Assembly (NCBI GenBank): GCA_950097015.1
Contig: CATNEN010000007.1
Span: 2,294,001 to 2,358,000 of the forward strand
DNA: 64,000 bases
Direction of reading: 5' to 3'
DNA from: Macrostomum hystrix
Lineage: Eukaryota; Platyhelminthes; Macrostomidae
Of the stretch, positions 46,155 to 57,814 are shown in pieces (the first letter of the stretch is position 1; the number at the start of each line of letters is the position of its first letter). A program made the position numbers and the translations under genes. The notes beneath the pieces are model-generated. The model saw only the letters and a program-made list of their open reading frames with translations, searched no databases and was not told where the DNA came from.

Positions 46155-49100
46155 TCAGAGAATCTTGAGGTACACGGTCCAGTAGACAATGTTGAACAGG
46201 CAGAACAGCGTTGGAAACAGAACTTTTGAGATCTGATCGATCCGGCTGACCGAGTTAATTCGTCTGGGCGATCGCTGGGCCAGCTTCGCCTGCTTGTAGC
46301 GCGAGCTGCCTCGAAGGCAGTTCAGGAAGGCGTAGGGGCAGGACTCGCGCGGACCGGCCTTGGACACCGATTTGCTGCGTCGTCCACCATTCTCAGCGCT
46401 GCCGGCTGACGCCTGCGGCTCGGAGACTGTCTGCGTCCTGCGCGATGATCACCACACAGTAGCTAATTCTGCCGTTAAACTCATCACTTCCTGACTCCCA
46501 CTGCCTCCCCCTGACACTCACTGCCTCCTCCTGACACTCGCTGCCTCCTCCTGACACTCACTGTGTCCTCCTGACACTCACTGCCTCCTCCTGACACTCA
46601 CTGTGTCCTCCTGACACTCGCTGCCTCCTCCTGACACTCGCTGCCTCCTCCTGACACTCGCTGCCTCCTCCTGACACTCACTGCCTCCTCCTGACACTCA
46701 CTGTGTCCTCCTGACACTCACTGTGTCCTCCTGACACTCACTGCCTCCTCTTGACACTCACTGTGTCCTCCTGACACTCACTGTGTCCTCCTGACACTCA
46801 CTGCCTCCTCCTGACACTCACTGCCTCCTCCTGACACTCACTGCCTCCTCCTGACACTCACTGCCTCCTCCTGACACTCACTGCCTCCCCTGACACTCAC
46901 TGTGTCCTCCTGACACTCGCTGCCTCCTCCTGACACTCACTGCCTCCTCCTGACACTCACTGCCTCCTCCTGACACTCACTGTGTCCTCCTGACACTCGC
47001 TGCCTCCTCCTGACACTCGCTGCCTCCTCCTGACACTCGCTGCCTCCTCCTGACACTCACTGTGTCCTCCTGACACTCGCTGCCTCCTCCTGACACACGC
47101 TGCCTCCTCCTGACACTCACTGTGTCCTCCTGACACTCACTGTGTCCTCCTGACACTCGCTGCCTCCTCCTGACACTCGCTGCCTCCTCCTGACACTCGC
47201 TGCCTCCTCCTGACACTCACTGCCTCCTCCTGACACTCACTGTGTCCTCCTGACACTCACTGTGTCCTCCTGACACTCGCTGCCTCCTCCTGACACTCGC
47301 TGCCTCCTCCTGACACTCGCTGCCTCCTCCTGACACTCGCTGCCTCCTCCTGACACACGCTGCCTCCTCCTGACACTCACTGCCTCCTCCTGACACTCGT
47401 TGCCTCCTCCTGACACTCACTGCCTCCTCCTGACACTCACTGTGTCCTCCTGACACTCGCTGCCTCCTACTGACACTCACTGCCTCCTCCTGACACTCAC
47501 TGTGTCCTCCTGACACTCACTGCCTCCTCCTGACACTCGCTGCCTCCTCTTGACACTCACTGTGTCCTCCTGACACTCACTGCCTCCTCCTGACACTCAC
47601 TGTCTTCTCCTGACGCTATCAGACTTCACCTGAATCTTCAATATTTCTGATTTACCCATATGATACTCAGAGTCTTTAGCATAGGAATAAACTCGCACTT
47701 TGCCTGCTTGTCACGCTTCTCCTGTTGCTGCTGCTGCTGCTGCTGCCTTTGCTTTAAGTAGTCATCCGGCTTGGCTTGTCCATACTTGAAGCCGCCGTAG
47801 ATGTCTCCGCCATCCTGCAGCTCCTCGCCTGTGATTTCCACCAGGGTGAGGTGGCACTCCCCGCTGCCCACCTTGGTGAAGTAGTGCACCGAGGCGAACT
47901 CGATGATGGTGGCCAGGATCAGCGCGAAGCACATGCCAACGTACCAGTCCAGAGCGGTGCCGTAGTTCACCCGCGGCAGGTCCTGCCGGTTGTCCATGCC
48001 CAGGAAGGTCATCGTGAGCACGGTGGTTGTGCTCAACTCGATGCGGTCCGATGTGGCCTCGCGGTTGATCCAGAACCCCACCCAGCTCAGCACAACCAGC
48101 AGGCTGCACGGGAAGTAAAGCTGGTTGAAGAGGATAGGGGACTGCGAATCAGTATTGAATGGCGATGGCCTAATGTCTCCAGTTTACTTGCTGACACCCC
48201 ACTGACATCCCTGACACCCACTGATATCCCACTGACATCCCTGACAACCCACTGACATCCCACTGACACCCACTGACATCCCTGACAACCCACTGACATC
48301 CCTGACAACCCACTGACATCCCACTGACACCCACTGACATCCCTGACACCCACTGACATCCCTGACACCCACTGACATCCCTGACAACCCACTGACATCC
48401 CTGACACCCACTGACATCCCACTGACATCCCTGACAACCCACTGACATCCCTGACAACCCACTGACATCCCTATCTTTGACAACCAGATACTCTCTTAAT
48501 ATCCCTGACATTGCCAGACGGACGGTATTTGCTGAAATCCAGTTTGTTATACCATATTTAACCTCATAATTCTCCTTGTGAATTTCCTGCGCAGAAAATG
48601 CAAAAAACGATAGATACGAAAGATAAAACTCTGAAAGTTTATTTCCAGCAGAAATGAAAGATTTTTTTACTATTTTCTCTCTTCGGTTAGATACCGCAGT
48701 TCAAGACCTGTCTGTTGCATTTGCCAGTTGATTTACTAGATTGATTGTATTGCCAGCATTTGATAAACAAATCTTGGAACAGCCAACCCTAACAGACACA
48801 GCTTGTTGGCGCTGATGCCAGCTTGGAATAATTTTGCTGCTTTTTTCAGCTGCCACAGCCGATGCACAATTCAGAGAACAGTAGGAAGTGTACAATTCTA
48901 CAATGCTTGGAAGTATTTTTCTACCTTGCAAAATTTAGTATCCCAACTATGGATGACTTTGTGACTCCAGCTCTGCCTATAGTCAACCAGCTAGCCATCG
49001 CTGTGAATTGCTTGCCCTTATGGGCTAATAACAATATGAATGTCCGACTTGAATAATAAAATAATTAATCAACAGATAGGCTTTGACAGGCTATGCTCAG

Positions 49101-52100
49101 AGCTTTGAGCTTTGCCTGTCAACACAAGCTTTGAAGCGTTACGTCTGCTCATGTAGTAAGTCATCATTGAGCTAACTATGAGTGGGTAATCACACGGCTC
49201 ACTGGTGGATTGAGAGTGGGTAATCACACTGCTCACTGGTGGATTGAGAGTGGGTAATCACACGGCTCACTGGTGGATTGAGAGTGGGTAATCACACTGC
49301 TCACTGGTGGATTGAGAGTGGGTAATCACACGGCTCACTGGTGGATTGAGAGTGGGTAATCACACTGCTCACTGGTGGACTGAGAGTGGGTAATCACACT
49401 GCTCACTGGTGGATTGAGAGTGGGAAATCACACGGCTCACTGGTGGATTGAGAGTGGGTAATCACACTGCTCACTGGTGGATTGAGAGTGGGTAATCACA
49501 CTGCTCACTGGTGGATTGAGAGTGGGTAATCACACTGCTCACTGGTGGATTGAGAGTGGGTAATCACACGGCTCACTGGTGGATTGAGAGTGGGTAATCA
49601 CACTGCTCACTGGTGGATTGAGAGTGGGTAATCACACTGCTCACTGGTGGATTGAGAGTGGGTAATCACACGGCTCACTGGTGGATTGAGAGTGGGTAAT
49701 CACACGGCTCACTGGTGGATTGAGAGTGGGTAATCACACTGCTCACTGGTGGATTGAGAGTGGGTAATCACACGGCTCACTGGTGGATTGAGAGTGGGTA
49801 ATCACACGGCTCACTGGTGGATTGAGAGTGGGTAATCACACGGCTCACTGGTGGATTGAGAGTGGGTAATCACACTGCTCACTGGTGGATTGAGAGTGGG
49901 TAATCACACTGCTCACTGGTGGATTGAGAGTGGGTAATCACACGGCTCACTGGTGGATTGAGAGTGGGTAATCACACTGCTCACTGGTGGATTGAGAGTG
50001 GGTAATCACACGGCTCACTGGTGGATTGAGAGTGGGTAATCACACTGCTCACTGGTGGATTGAGAGTGGGTAATCACACTGCTCACTGGTGGATTGAGAG
50101 TGGGTAATCACACTGCTCACTGGTGGATTGAGAGTGGGTAATCACACTGCTCACTGGTGGATTGAGAGTGGGTAATCACACGGCTCACTGGTGGATTGAG
50201 AGTAGGTAATCACACGGCTCACTGGTGGATTGAGAGTGGGTAATCACACTGCTCACTGGTGGATTGAGAGTGGGTAATCACACGGCTCACTGGTGGATTG
50301 AGAGTGGGTAATCACACGGCTCACTGGTGGATTGAGAGTGGGTAATCACACTGCTCACTGGTGGATTGAGAGTGGGTAATCACACTGCTCACTGGTGGAT
50401 TGAGAGTGGGTAATCACACGGCTCACTGGTGGATTGAGAGTGGGTAATCACACGGCTCACTGGTGGATTGAGAGTGGGTAATCACACGGCTCACTGGTGG
50501 ATTGAGAGTGGGTAATCACACTGCTCACTGGTGGATTGAGAGTGGGTAATCACACGGCTCACTGGTGGATTGAGAGTGGGTAATCACACGGCTCACTGGT
50601 GGATTGAGAGTGGGTAATCACACTGCTCACTGGTGGATTGAGAGTGGGTAATCACACGGCTCACTGGTGGATTGAGAGTGGGTAATCACACGGCTCACTG
50701 GTGGATTGAGAGTGGGTAATCACACTGCTCACTGGTGGATTGAGAGTGGGTAATCACACTGCTCACTGGTGGATTGAGAGTGGGTAATCACACGGCTCAC
50801 TGGTGGATTGAGAGTGGGTAATCACACGGCTCACTGGTGGATTGAGAGTGGGTAATCACACGGCTCACTGGTGGATTGAGAGTGGGTAATCACACTGCTC
50901 ACTGGTGGATTGAGAGTGGGTAATCACACGGCTCACTGGTGGATTGAGAGTGGGTAATCACACGACTCACGGGTGGATTGAGAGTGGGTAATCACACGGC
51001 TCACTGGTGGATTGAGAGTGGGTAATCACACTGCTCACTGGTGGATTGAGAGTGGGTAATCACACGGCTCACTGGTGGATTGAGAGTGGGTAATCACACT
51101 GCTCACTGGTGGATTGAGAGTGGGTAATCACACGGCTCACTGGTGGATTGAGAGTGGGTAATCACACGGCTCACTGGTGGATTGAGAGTAGGTAATCACA
51201 CTGCTCACTGGTGGATTGAGAGTGGGTAATCACACTGCTCACTGGTGGATTGAGAGTGGGTAATCACACGGCTCACTGGTGGATTGAGAGTGGGTAATCA
51301 CATTGCTCACTGGTGGATTGAGAGTGGGTAATCACACTGCTCACTGGTGGATTGAGAGTGGGTAATCACACGGCTCACTGGTGGATTGAGAGTGGGTAAT
51401 CACATTGCTCACTGGTGGATTGAGAGTGGGTAATCACACTGCTTACTGGTGGATTGAGAGTGGGTAATCACACGGCTCACTGGTGGATTGAGAGTGGGTA
51501 ATCACACGACTCACGGGTGGATTGAGAGTGGGTAATCACACTGCTCACTGGTGGATTGAGAGTGGGTAATCACACGGCTCACTGGTGGATTGAGAGTGGG
51601 TAATCACACGACTCACGGGTGGATTGAGAGTGGGTAATCACACTGCTTACTGGTGGATTGAGAGTGGGTAATCACACGGCTCACTGGTGGATTGAGAGTG
51701 GGTAATCACACGACTCACGGGTGGATTGAGAGTGGGTAATCACACGGCTCACTGGTGGATTGAGAGTGGGTAATCACACGACTCACGGGTGGATTGAGAG
51801 TGGGTAATCACACTGCTCACTGGTGGATTGAGAGTGGGTAATCACACGGCTCACTGGTGGATTGAGAGTGGGTAATCACACGGCTCACTGGTGGATTGAG
51901 AGTGGGTAATCACACGGCTCACTGGTGGATTGAGAGTGGGTAATCACACTGCTTACTGGTGGATTGAGAGTGGGTAATCACACGGCTCACTGGTGGATTG
52001 AGAGTGGGTAATCACACGACTCACGGGTGGATTGAGAGTGGGTAATCACACGGCTCACTGGTGGATTGAGAGTGGGTAATCACACGACTCACGGGTGGAT

Positions 52101-54887
52101 TGAGAGTGGGTAATCACACTGCTCACTGGTGGATTGAGAGTGGGTAATCACACGGCTCACTGGTGGATTGAGAGTGGGTAATCACACGGCTCACTGGTGG
52201 ATTGAGAGTGGGTAATCACACGGCTCACTGGTGGATTGAGAGTGGGTAATCACACGGCTCACTGGTGGATTGAGAGTGGGTAATCACACAACTCACTGGT
52301 GGATTGAGAGTGGGTAATCACACGACTCACTGGTGGATTGAGAGTGGGTAATCACACGGCTCACTGGTGGATTGAGAGTGGGTAATATGCAAGGTTTTCA
52401 AGGCACAGACCAGTCCTCCAGACAGTTATGCCGAGCGAAGTGGGATAAATCTCCTCTTTTGTGCCAAATCAGCTAATCTGTGCTCAAATGACGCGAACTT
52501 CTGCCAAAAGATTGACAGCTGAGGGCTGATCGTTTGTCCCCGGTGCTGTTCTCAAATAGCCTCGCAGGACCAGCTGACAAGCCGAGAAAGTGCTGACAGG
52601 AGAATTCTGCAATCTTTGGGAGCATTTCTTTCCCGCAACAGCTGCGACCGATCCCCGCGGGATTATCGGGATAAAAACAGGCTGGCCGAGTCTTTCAAAT
52701 ATGGGACAATTCTCCCAACCCCAGTGGAGAATTAGCTAGCCGACTAATAATTCAATCAGTCATTAATGAGGTCGATACAAGCGGCGGTTTCGGGGAAATT
52801 GTGAAACTGTTGCCATGCACTTCATCTGAAGCTGGACTGTTTGCAATCGAACAGGCGAAGCGGACTTTCTACTCTGACGTAAACTTTTCCCCGGCCCAGT
52901 GACATCCCGCTGGGAGTTTGACAGAGGGATCAGTTTGGCAAATTTCGTCGCCTTAATCGTTTTAACGCGCGCCTCAATTAGCAGCAGAGCTTTGAAGCTT
53001 TTCAAAATTCTAAAATCAAACTGCGAAGCCGCGCAAGATCATTTAAGAATTTATTGGGTTCAAGGCAGGAAATGATCGACAAGCCTTCAAGGACGTTTGT
53101 AGAGGAGATTTATCCCAAATTAATAAAGCGATCCAAAACATTTGCTTTGGTTTCGATAGTCTTGAATTCCAAGAAAAGTCTATTCTTTAATCTGGACTGT
53201 CCTGAGGATCAGAAAGTCAGGACAGATGTACACACCTGTGTGAGCGAATGCCTGCGTACAGTATCTGTGTGCGTGTGTGCTCAGGAGTCAGCGAAATGGG
53301 CAGAATTGCCTCCTCGCTGGCTGCGGGTCTAGTGTCACTAAATGATGCGCCATCGCCAGCAGGAAACGCATCAGGAACAAATAATGGGATTTTGAAAAAT
53401 TATCCCATCGCCGATCAGATCAATAGATGCGATTTAGATAGCAATTTTCTCTTAAATAGATTTAAGAAAATTATCCCAATTTCGTGCACTCACCTGGATC
53501 AGAAAATATCCCATGTGCCGCTGCAGCTCGAACTCGCACAGCAGCACAGAGTACCTGCCCCGCCGGCCCATGTGCCGCGTGGCTTTGTTAATGGACGTTT
53601 CTAAAAATAGAACAGAGCCGGGCTTCACTCGCTTGTTTGTTGGTCGGGTGTGGGGATTCCAGCTCTCGAGTGGCTTTCGATGTCCCCCCCGCTGAGAGGC
53701 TCCGAATAAATAATGCCGAAAACTGCACTTCAGGCCTTCAATAGGCTCTGGGAGAATTTCCAGGGATAAGCCAACTCCGCAACAACTCCGCAACAGGCAA
53801 ACAGGCTCTGATTCATGGGATAGCAACTTGTCTCTACCTGGTTGGCACTCAGTCTATCAGTTAGGTTTCCTATCTACGTGACTCGTCTGTAGCTGCTGCT
53901 GTGCTAAGGTACTTCAGATGTAAAACTGTGTATGACGGCTGTAAGGTGCTCGGTAAAATCCCTGAGCTAATTGGTAGGGTACCTGTCTGAACTGACAGGT
54001 AAAACGTCTCAACTGACAGGTAAAACGTCTCAACTGACAGGTAAAACGTCTCAAATGACAGTTAAGGCATCTCAACTGACAGTTAAAACTTGTCAACTGA
54101 CAGTTAAAACTTGTCAACTGACAGGTAAGGCATCTCAAATGACAGTTAAAACTTGTCAACTGACAGGTAAGGCGTCTCAACTGACAGGTAAGTTATTTTA
54201 ACAGGCTCTAATTCTAATAGAAATTTTCTGCCAAGCAGATTCTTTACTTTTCAAATCGAACTGAGACAGCAGCAAGTCTTTGTTCAGCTGGATGGAGCGA
54301 TCGCCCAGGCTCCAGTCGAAGATGACGTCATCGTCGGTGTAGCCGTGGCTGCTGATTTCCAGCGGGCAGGTCTGCTTGTCCATGGGGAACTTGACCAAGT
54401 CCATGGGGCAGGTGGCCTTGATGGTGAGTCGCATGGAGTAGAGAATCTCGCCGGTGTTCTTGATTCTGAACAGCACATTTGGCGAGGTGATGTTGTGCAG
54501 GTAGGAACCCATTCCGTTCACAATGTACGTGTCCGGCTTCCAGATTTCTCTAAGCATTTTCTCATTCAGCTGCAGGTGAGTGAAGTTGTCGTGCGCCGGG
54601 AAGGTCAGCCGAGTGTCGATCCATTCCTGTCGGAAGTAGCAGTCGAAGGCATAGATCATGGACCTCTCGGATATCGGGCCCATACTGCGGATGTTCATGT
54701 TGATGCGAATGAGGATCGGGCCACGGCCAAAGTCCGGGCGCAGGTTTCTATCGTAGTTGTCCAGCAGCCGGTTGAGCGTCTCCGTCACATTCTTTGTCAT
54801 CTCGGTGTGGTTGACGCCCTCCGAGTACATCATGCAGCTGGCGGCTCGAAACAGCATGAGACTTGAGACTATGCTCAAAATGTACAT
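46155..54887 (-). CDS. Cys-loop ligand-gated ion channel subunit, GABA-A-receptor type
   Basis: Pentameric neurotransmitter-gated channel subunit at the plasma membrane. Exons 54887-54248, 53600-53494, 48120-47699 and 46437-46155 join in frame: 1452 bp, 483 aa. Signal peptide MYILSIVSSLMLFRAASC; ligand-binding domain with WKPDTYIVNG and a Cys loop CPMDLVKFPMDKQTC (13 residues between cysteines); GYFLIQLYFPC leading into M1; M2 TSDRIELSTTTVLTMTFLG; M3 DWYVGMCFALILATIIEFAS; an intracellular loop with a Gln run; M4 ISKVLFPTLFCLFNIVYWTV. M3 and its surroundings resemble GABA-A alpha-like subunits most. The usual Pro-Ala-Arg before M2 is replaced by Ser-Asp-Arg, with Glu at the 2' position, so ion selectivity may differ. 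Introns of 647, 5373 and 1261 bp are mostly tandem arrays. Confidence 0.9.
46492..47620. repeat. 20-bp minisatellite in receptor intron 3
   Basis: About 56 units of TGCCTCCTCCTGACACTCAC with GTGTCC and CTCGC variants. On the gene's strand each unit contains GTGAGTGTCAGG, close to a 5' splice-site consensus. Confidence 0.95.
48196..48478. repeat. 20-bp-class minisatellite near the receptor exon 3 acceptor
   Basis: Irregular units built from ACTGACATCC, CTGACAACCC and CTGACACCC combinations, about 14 copies. Confidence 0.9.
49181..52387. repeat. 34-bp minisatellite, about 94 copies
   Basis: Units begin AGTGGGTAATCACAC and continue with CGGCTCACTGG or CTGCTCACTGG; a third form, CGACTCACGGG, appears only from about 50960 on, and CTGCTTACTGG only from about 51440. 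A nine-unit block (306 bp) starting at the CTGCTTACTGG unit near 51641 is repeated in the same order from about 51947. It occupies most of the receptor's 5.4-kb intron 2. Confidence 0.97.
52388..53493. other. Remainder of receptor intron 2
   Basis: Non-repetitive intron sequence, including a 3' fragment of SINE family 1 at 53205-53340. No coding segment seen. Confidence 0.5.
53205..53340 (+). mobile_element. SINE family 1, 3' fragment
   Basis: GTGTGAGCGAATGCCTGCGT, AGGAGTCAGCGAAATGG and CTCCTCGCTGGCTGCGGG match the 3' half of the 3901 copy. The head is missing. Confidence 0.6.
53985..54190. repeat. 21-bp minisatellite in receptor intron 1
   Basis: About 10 units of CAACTGACAGGTAAAACGTCT and a variant form with CAGTTAAAACTTGT. 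The plus strand of some units contains ACAG/GTAAAA, a donor-like motif on the strand opposite the gene. Confidence 0.9.
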
Positions 54888-55075
54888 TTTCTATCTCTTT
54901 AGTTACTGGGCTTTGAAATTCTGTTATTGAAATTTTGTGCTAAAACTATAATGCCACCAGCTTTTTCTAGCTGCGCTCTGCGGAGTGACTCGGATTGACT
55001 GCGGCACTGCGGCCTGCTGTGATTGGACAACTGGGCTTGGGGAGCGTCTGCGGACACTGGAGAGGACTGGTGGAG

Positions 55076-55725
55076 GGGATTAGGGAGCGCAGGGGAAGAG
55101 GAATAGGGAGCGTAGGGGGAGAGGAATAGGGAGACAAGGGGAGAGGAATAGGGAGACAAGGGGAGAGGAATAGGGAGACAGGGGTAGAGGAATAGGGAGC
55201 GCAGGGGGAGAGGAATAGGGAGACAAGGGGAGAGGAATAGGGAGACAGGGGAGGGGAATAGGGAGACAGGGGTAGAGGAATAGGGAGCGCAGGGGGAGAG
55301 GAATAGGGAGCGTAGGGGGAGAGGAATAGGAAGAAAGGTGGAGAGGAATAGACAGGAGAGAGGAAGAGGGAGACAGGGGGAGAGGAATAGGGAGACAGGG
55401 GTAGAGGAATAGGGAGCGCAGGGAAAGACGAATAGGGAGACTGGGGGGGGAGAAATAGGAAGAAAGGTGGGGAGGAATAGACAGGAGAGAGGAATAGGGA
55501 GACCGGGAGAGAGGAATAGGGAGACAGGGGTAGAGGAATAGGGAGCGCAGGGGGAGAGGAATAGGGAGACAAGGGGAGAGGAATAGGGAGACAAGGGGAG
55601 AGGAATAGGGAGACAGGGGTAGAGGAATAGGGAGCGCAGGGGGAGAGGAATAGGGAGACAAGGGGAGAGGAATAGGGAGACAGGGGAGGGGAATAGGGAG
55701 ACAGGGGAGAGGAATAGACAGGGGG
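55076..55725. repeat. Purine-rich composite minisatellite
   Basis: Units of about 21-23 bp: GAGGAATAGGGAGACAGGGG alternating with GAGGAATAGGGAGCGCAGGG, in longer ordered blocks. One strand is almost purely G/A, so triplex or G-quadruplex formation is possible. Confidence 0.95.
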
Positions 55726-56024
55726 GAGTTTCTCAGTACTCAGAATTGTGCAGTGGGTCTCCATCGCTGAGATAAGCGGAGTTCTCATATCTGTGGCAAT
55801 GAGACTTTGAGATTTAAAGGCGTAAGGAGTGGAGGTGTGGGAGAATTAGTTTAATTAAATGCAAATGAAAGAATTTCACGCTGTGATGAGCTGGCATCCG
55901 CCCAGACACAGAGAAGATGCTCACTTGAGAGTGCAAATTGGTAGCTTCATGCAATTATGTACTTCTTTAGTTTGCAGAAAGACCTATTTAATTATTTATA
56001 TGTTACGCCAGTGAAGCCTTGAAG

Positions 56025-56372
56025 CCTTCATTTGAAGGCTTGGACTCATTTGAAGGCTTAGACTCATTTGAAGGCTTGGACTCATTTGAAGGCTTGGACT
56101 CATTTGATGGCTTGGACTCATTTGAAGGCTTGGACTCATTTGAAGGCTTGGACTCATTGGACTTAGGATATGAAGGCTTAGACTCATTTGAAGGCTTGGA
56201 CTCATTTGAAGGCTTGGACTCATTTGAAGGCTTGGACTCATTTGAAGGCTTAGACTCATTTGAAGGCTTGGACTCATTTGAAGGCTTGGACTCATTGGAC
56301 TCAGGATTTGAAGGCTTGGACTCATTGGACTCAGGATTTGAAGGCTTGGACTCATTGGACTCAGGATTTGAA
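56025..56372. repeat. 18-bp minisatellite
   Basis: About 19 units of TTTGAAGGCTTGGACTCA; the last ones add GGACTCAGGA. Open frames (ESKPSN or SFEGLD repeats) are frame-preserving products of the 18-bp unit. Confidence 0.95.
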
Positions 56373-56790
56373 GGGTTGAAGTTTAATTTGCCTCTCTGAT
56401 TGGTGTTAGCAATGAAGGTGTTGGTTAGCAAGGCATTGCTTGCAACGTTTATAAAAGAACGAGCTATATGAAAGGAAAATTACCAATTAGTTTGCTAATG
56501 AGCATCAATTCTTTTTGTAATATTTTCACAAAAATGAACGAATTTTGAAATCGAATTGGAAACTTGACTACTCTTAGTAGAGAAAAAGGACATTAAGAAA
56601 AAATTCCGATTAAAAGCTAAGTAAAGCTGTTGCATTAGGCTTGAGTTGAATAAGGCAAGTAATTCACGACAGATGAGGAAATTAAAAATATGAGCCAGGT
56701 AAATGGCGATGTTAAAATACGATATTGCTACTGATTTTCATCGCTACTAAGCGCATTAAAATTTTGGCCTAGAAAAAGATTGATTCAGAG

Positions 56791-57744
56791 TCAGACCATG
56801 CTGTCCCTACCCGCCTGCCACACCTGAGTGTGGTACTGCACCGCATAGCTCTCACTGAACTCAGCTCTGCACCTCGTGAGCTGCTCCTCCGACATGGCGT
56901 TCAGGGTCCGGCAGGCGCCGCCGCTGTAGCCGCTGCCAAACCAGCTGAAGGGGTTGAAGAACTCGGGCGGGAACAGGCAGACGGAACCGCCGTAGCTGCT
57001 CCAGCGAGTTCTCAGCACGCGCATGAGCAGCAGCGGGCCAGTCCTGTGCTCAGGCCTCGGATGAGTGCCCGCAAGGCGGTGAAGCCACGATCGGTTAGCG
57101 ACGCGTTTGATCTCGGACAGGACATCGAGCCACAGGCGGTGGCCGGGCCTGGAGTACATGAACGAGTTCTGCACGAGGCCTGATGGCATCCTGAATCCAG
57201 TCAGCCCGTTGCCGGTTGCCATGGAAGCCAGAGCTACGCTGCAGTTGCTAAGCAGATGCGAGAATGGTCTCAAGCACTCTGCATCCAGATCCACGTACAG
57301 GCCGCCCATGCTGTACAGGTACATGTACCGCACAGCATCCACTCGCTCAATGCTGGTGGGCAGCTCGAGCCAAGTTGACAAGAAATCAGGAAATTGTTTC
57401 CGAACAAGGTCCTCATTGTCAAGATCGGTCCACAGGCGGCGATGCCAGTCTGGGAAGCAGCTGGACCAGCTGGTTGACCAGTTCTGGAATCTGCTGGGCA
57501 GGCGGCTGGTCCTCCAGGACTGGTGCAGCAGCCGCACCGGGGCGGGCCGGCCAGCAGCCGTCCAGGCTTCGCGAAGGCGCCGACTGTCGGTGAGGCTGAG
57601 GCGGACCAGCGGCAGCTCCGGGAATAGTTCCAGCTCGATCCAGGACAGGCAGAGGCTGCGGCAGAGCAGCGGCAAAATCAGGAAGGCCAGTAGGAGCCAG
57701 GTCACGTGACGCTTCTTCTTAGCTAGCAGGCGGGAGATCTGCAT
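56791..57744 (-). CDS. GT32-like glycosyltransferase, Golgi type II membrane protein
   Basis: Transfers a sugar from a nucleotide-sugar donor in the Golgi. One exon, 317 aa, ATG at 57744. Short basic N-terminus, then a membrane anchor (VTWLLLAFLILPLLCRSLCL), a stem, and a catalytic domain with the glycosyltransferase sugar-binding (DXD) pattern: RLLHQSWRTSRLP, FPDWHRRLWTD, SIERVDAVRYMYLYSMGG and LYVDLDAE, where the DLD is the metal-binding DXD motif. This layout fits family GT32, which includes Och1-type mannosyltransferases and A4GALT/A4GNT-type enzymes; substrate cannot be told from sequence. The C-terminus (YHTQVWQAGRDSMV) could instead be spliced at a CAG/gtgtgg site, but the frame closes normally. 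Upstream lies a 34-bp array with donor-like motifs. Confidence 0.85.
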   Translation of the reverse strand: MQISRLLAKKKRHVTWLLLAFLILPLLCRSLCLSWIELELFPELPLVRLSLTDSRRLREAWTAAGRPAPVRLLHQSWRTSRLPSRFQNWSTSWSSCFPDWHRRLWTDLDNEDLVRKQFPDFLSTWLELPTSIERVDAVRYMYLYSMGGLYVDLDAECLRPFSHLLSNCSVALASMATGNGLTGFRMPSGLVQNSFMYSRPGHRLWLDVLSEIKRVANRSWLHRLAGTHPRPEHRTGPLLLMRVLRTRWSSYGGSVCLFPPEFFNPFSWFGSGYSGGACRTLNAMSEEQLTRCRAEFSESYAVQYHTQVWQAGRDSMV

Positions 57745-57814
57745 GGCCCGCGCTTGGAGCAGCCCCGGCTGAATGGGCTGCGGCCTCGGGTCTGCAGGGG
57801 ATTTTAAGTTCAGT

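Larger units (their letters stand above)
54888..56790. other. Receptor upstream region with two arrays
   Basis: 5' flank of the receptor gene, containing arrays at 55076-55725 and 56025-56372. The rest, including 56400-56790, is AT-rich without a recognisable gene. Confidence 0.4.

Noticed and set aside
49181..52387. CRISPR-like array of regular units
   Set aside because: There are no unique spacers: the whole 34-bp unit is repeated head to tail, and the genome is eukaryotic. It is a minisatellite.
53999..54200. Possible Lys/Thr-rich peptide (LTGKTSQ repeats)
   Set aside because: 21-bp array inside intron 1 of the receptor, antisense to the gene.
56003..56431. 142-codon frame with ESKPSN repeats resembling a low-complexity surface protein
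   Set aside because: The 18-bp unit keeps frames open on both strands; no signal peptide, anchor or flanking unique coding sequence.
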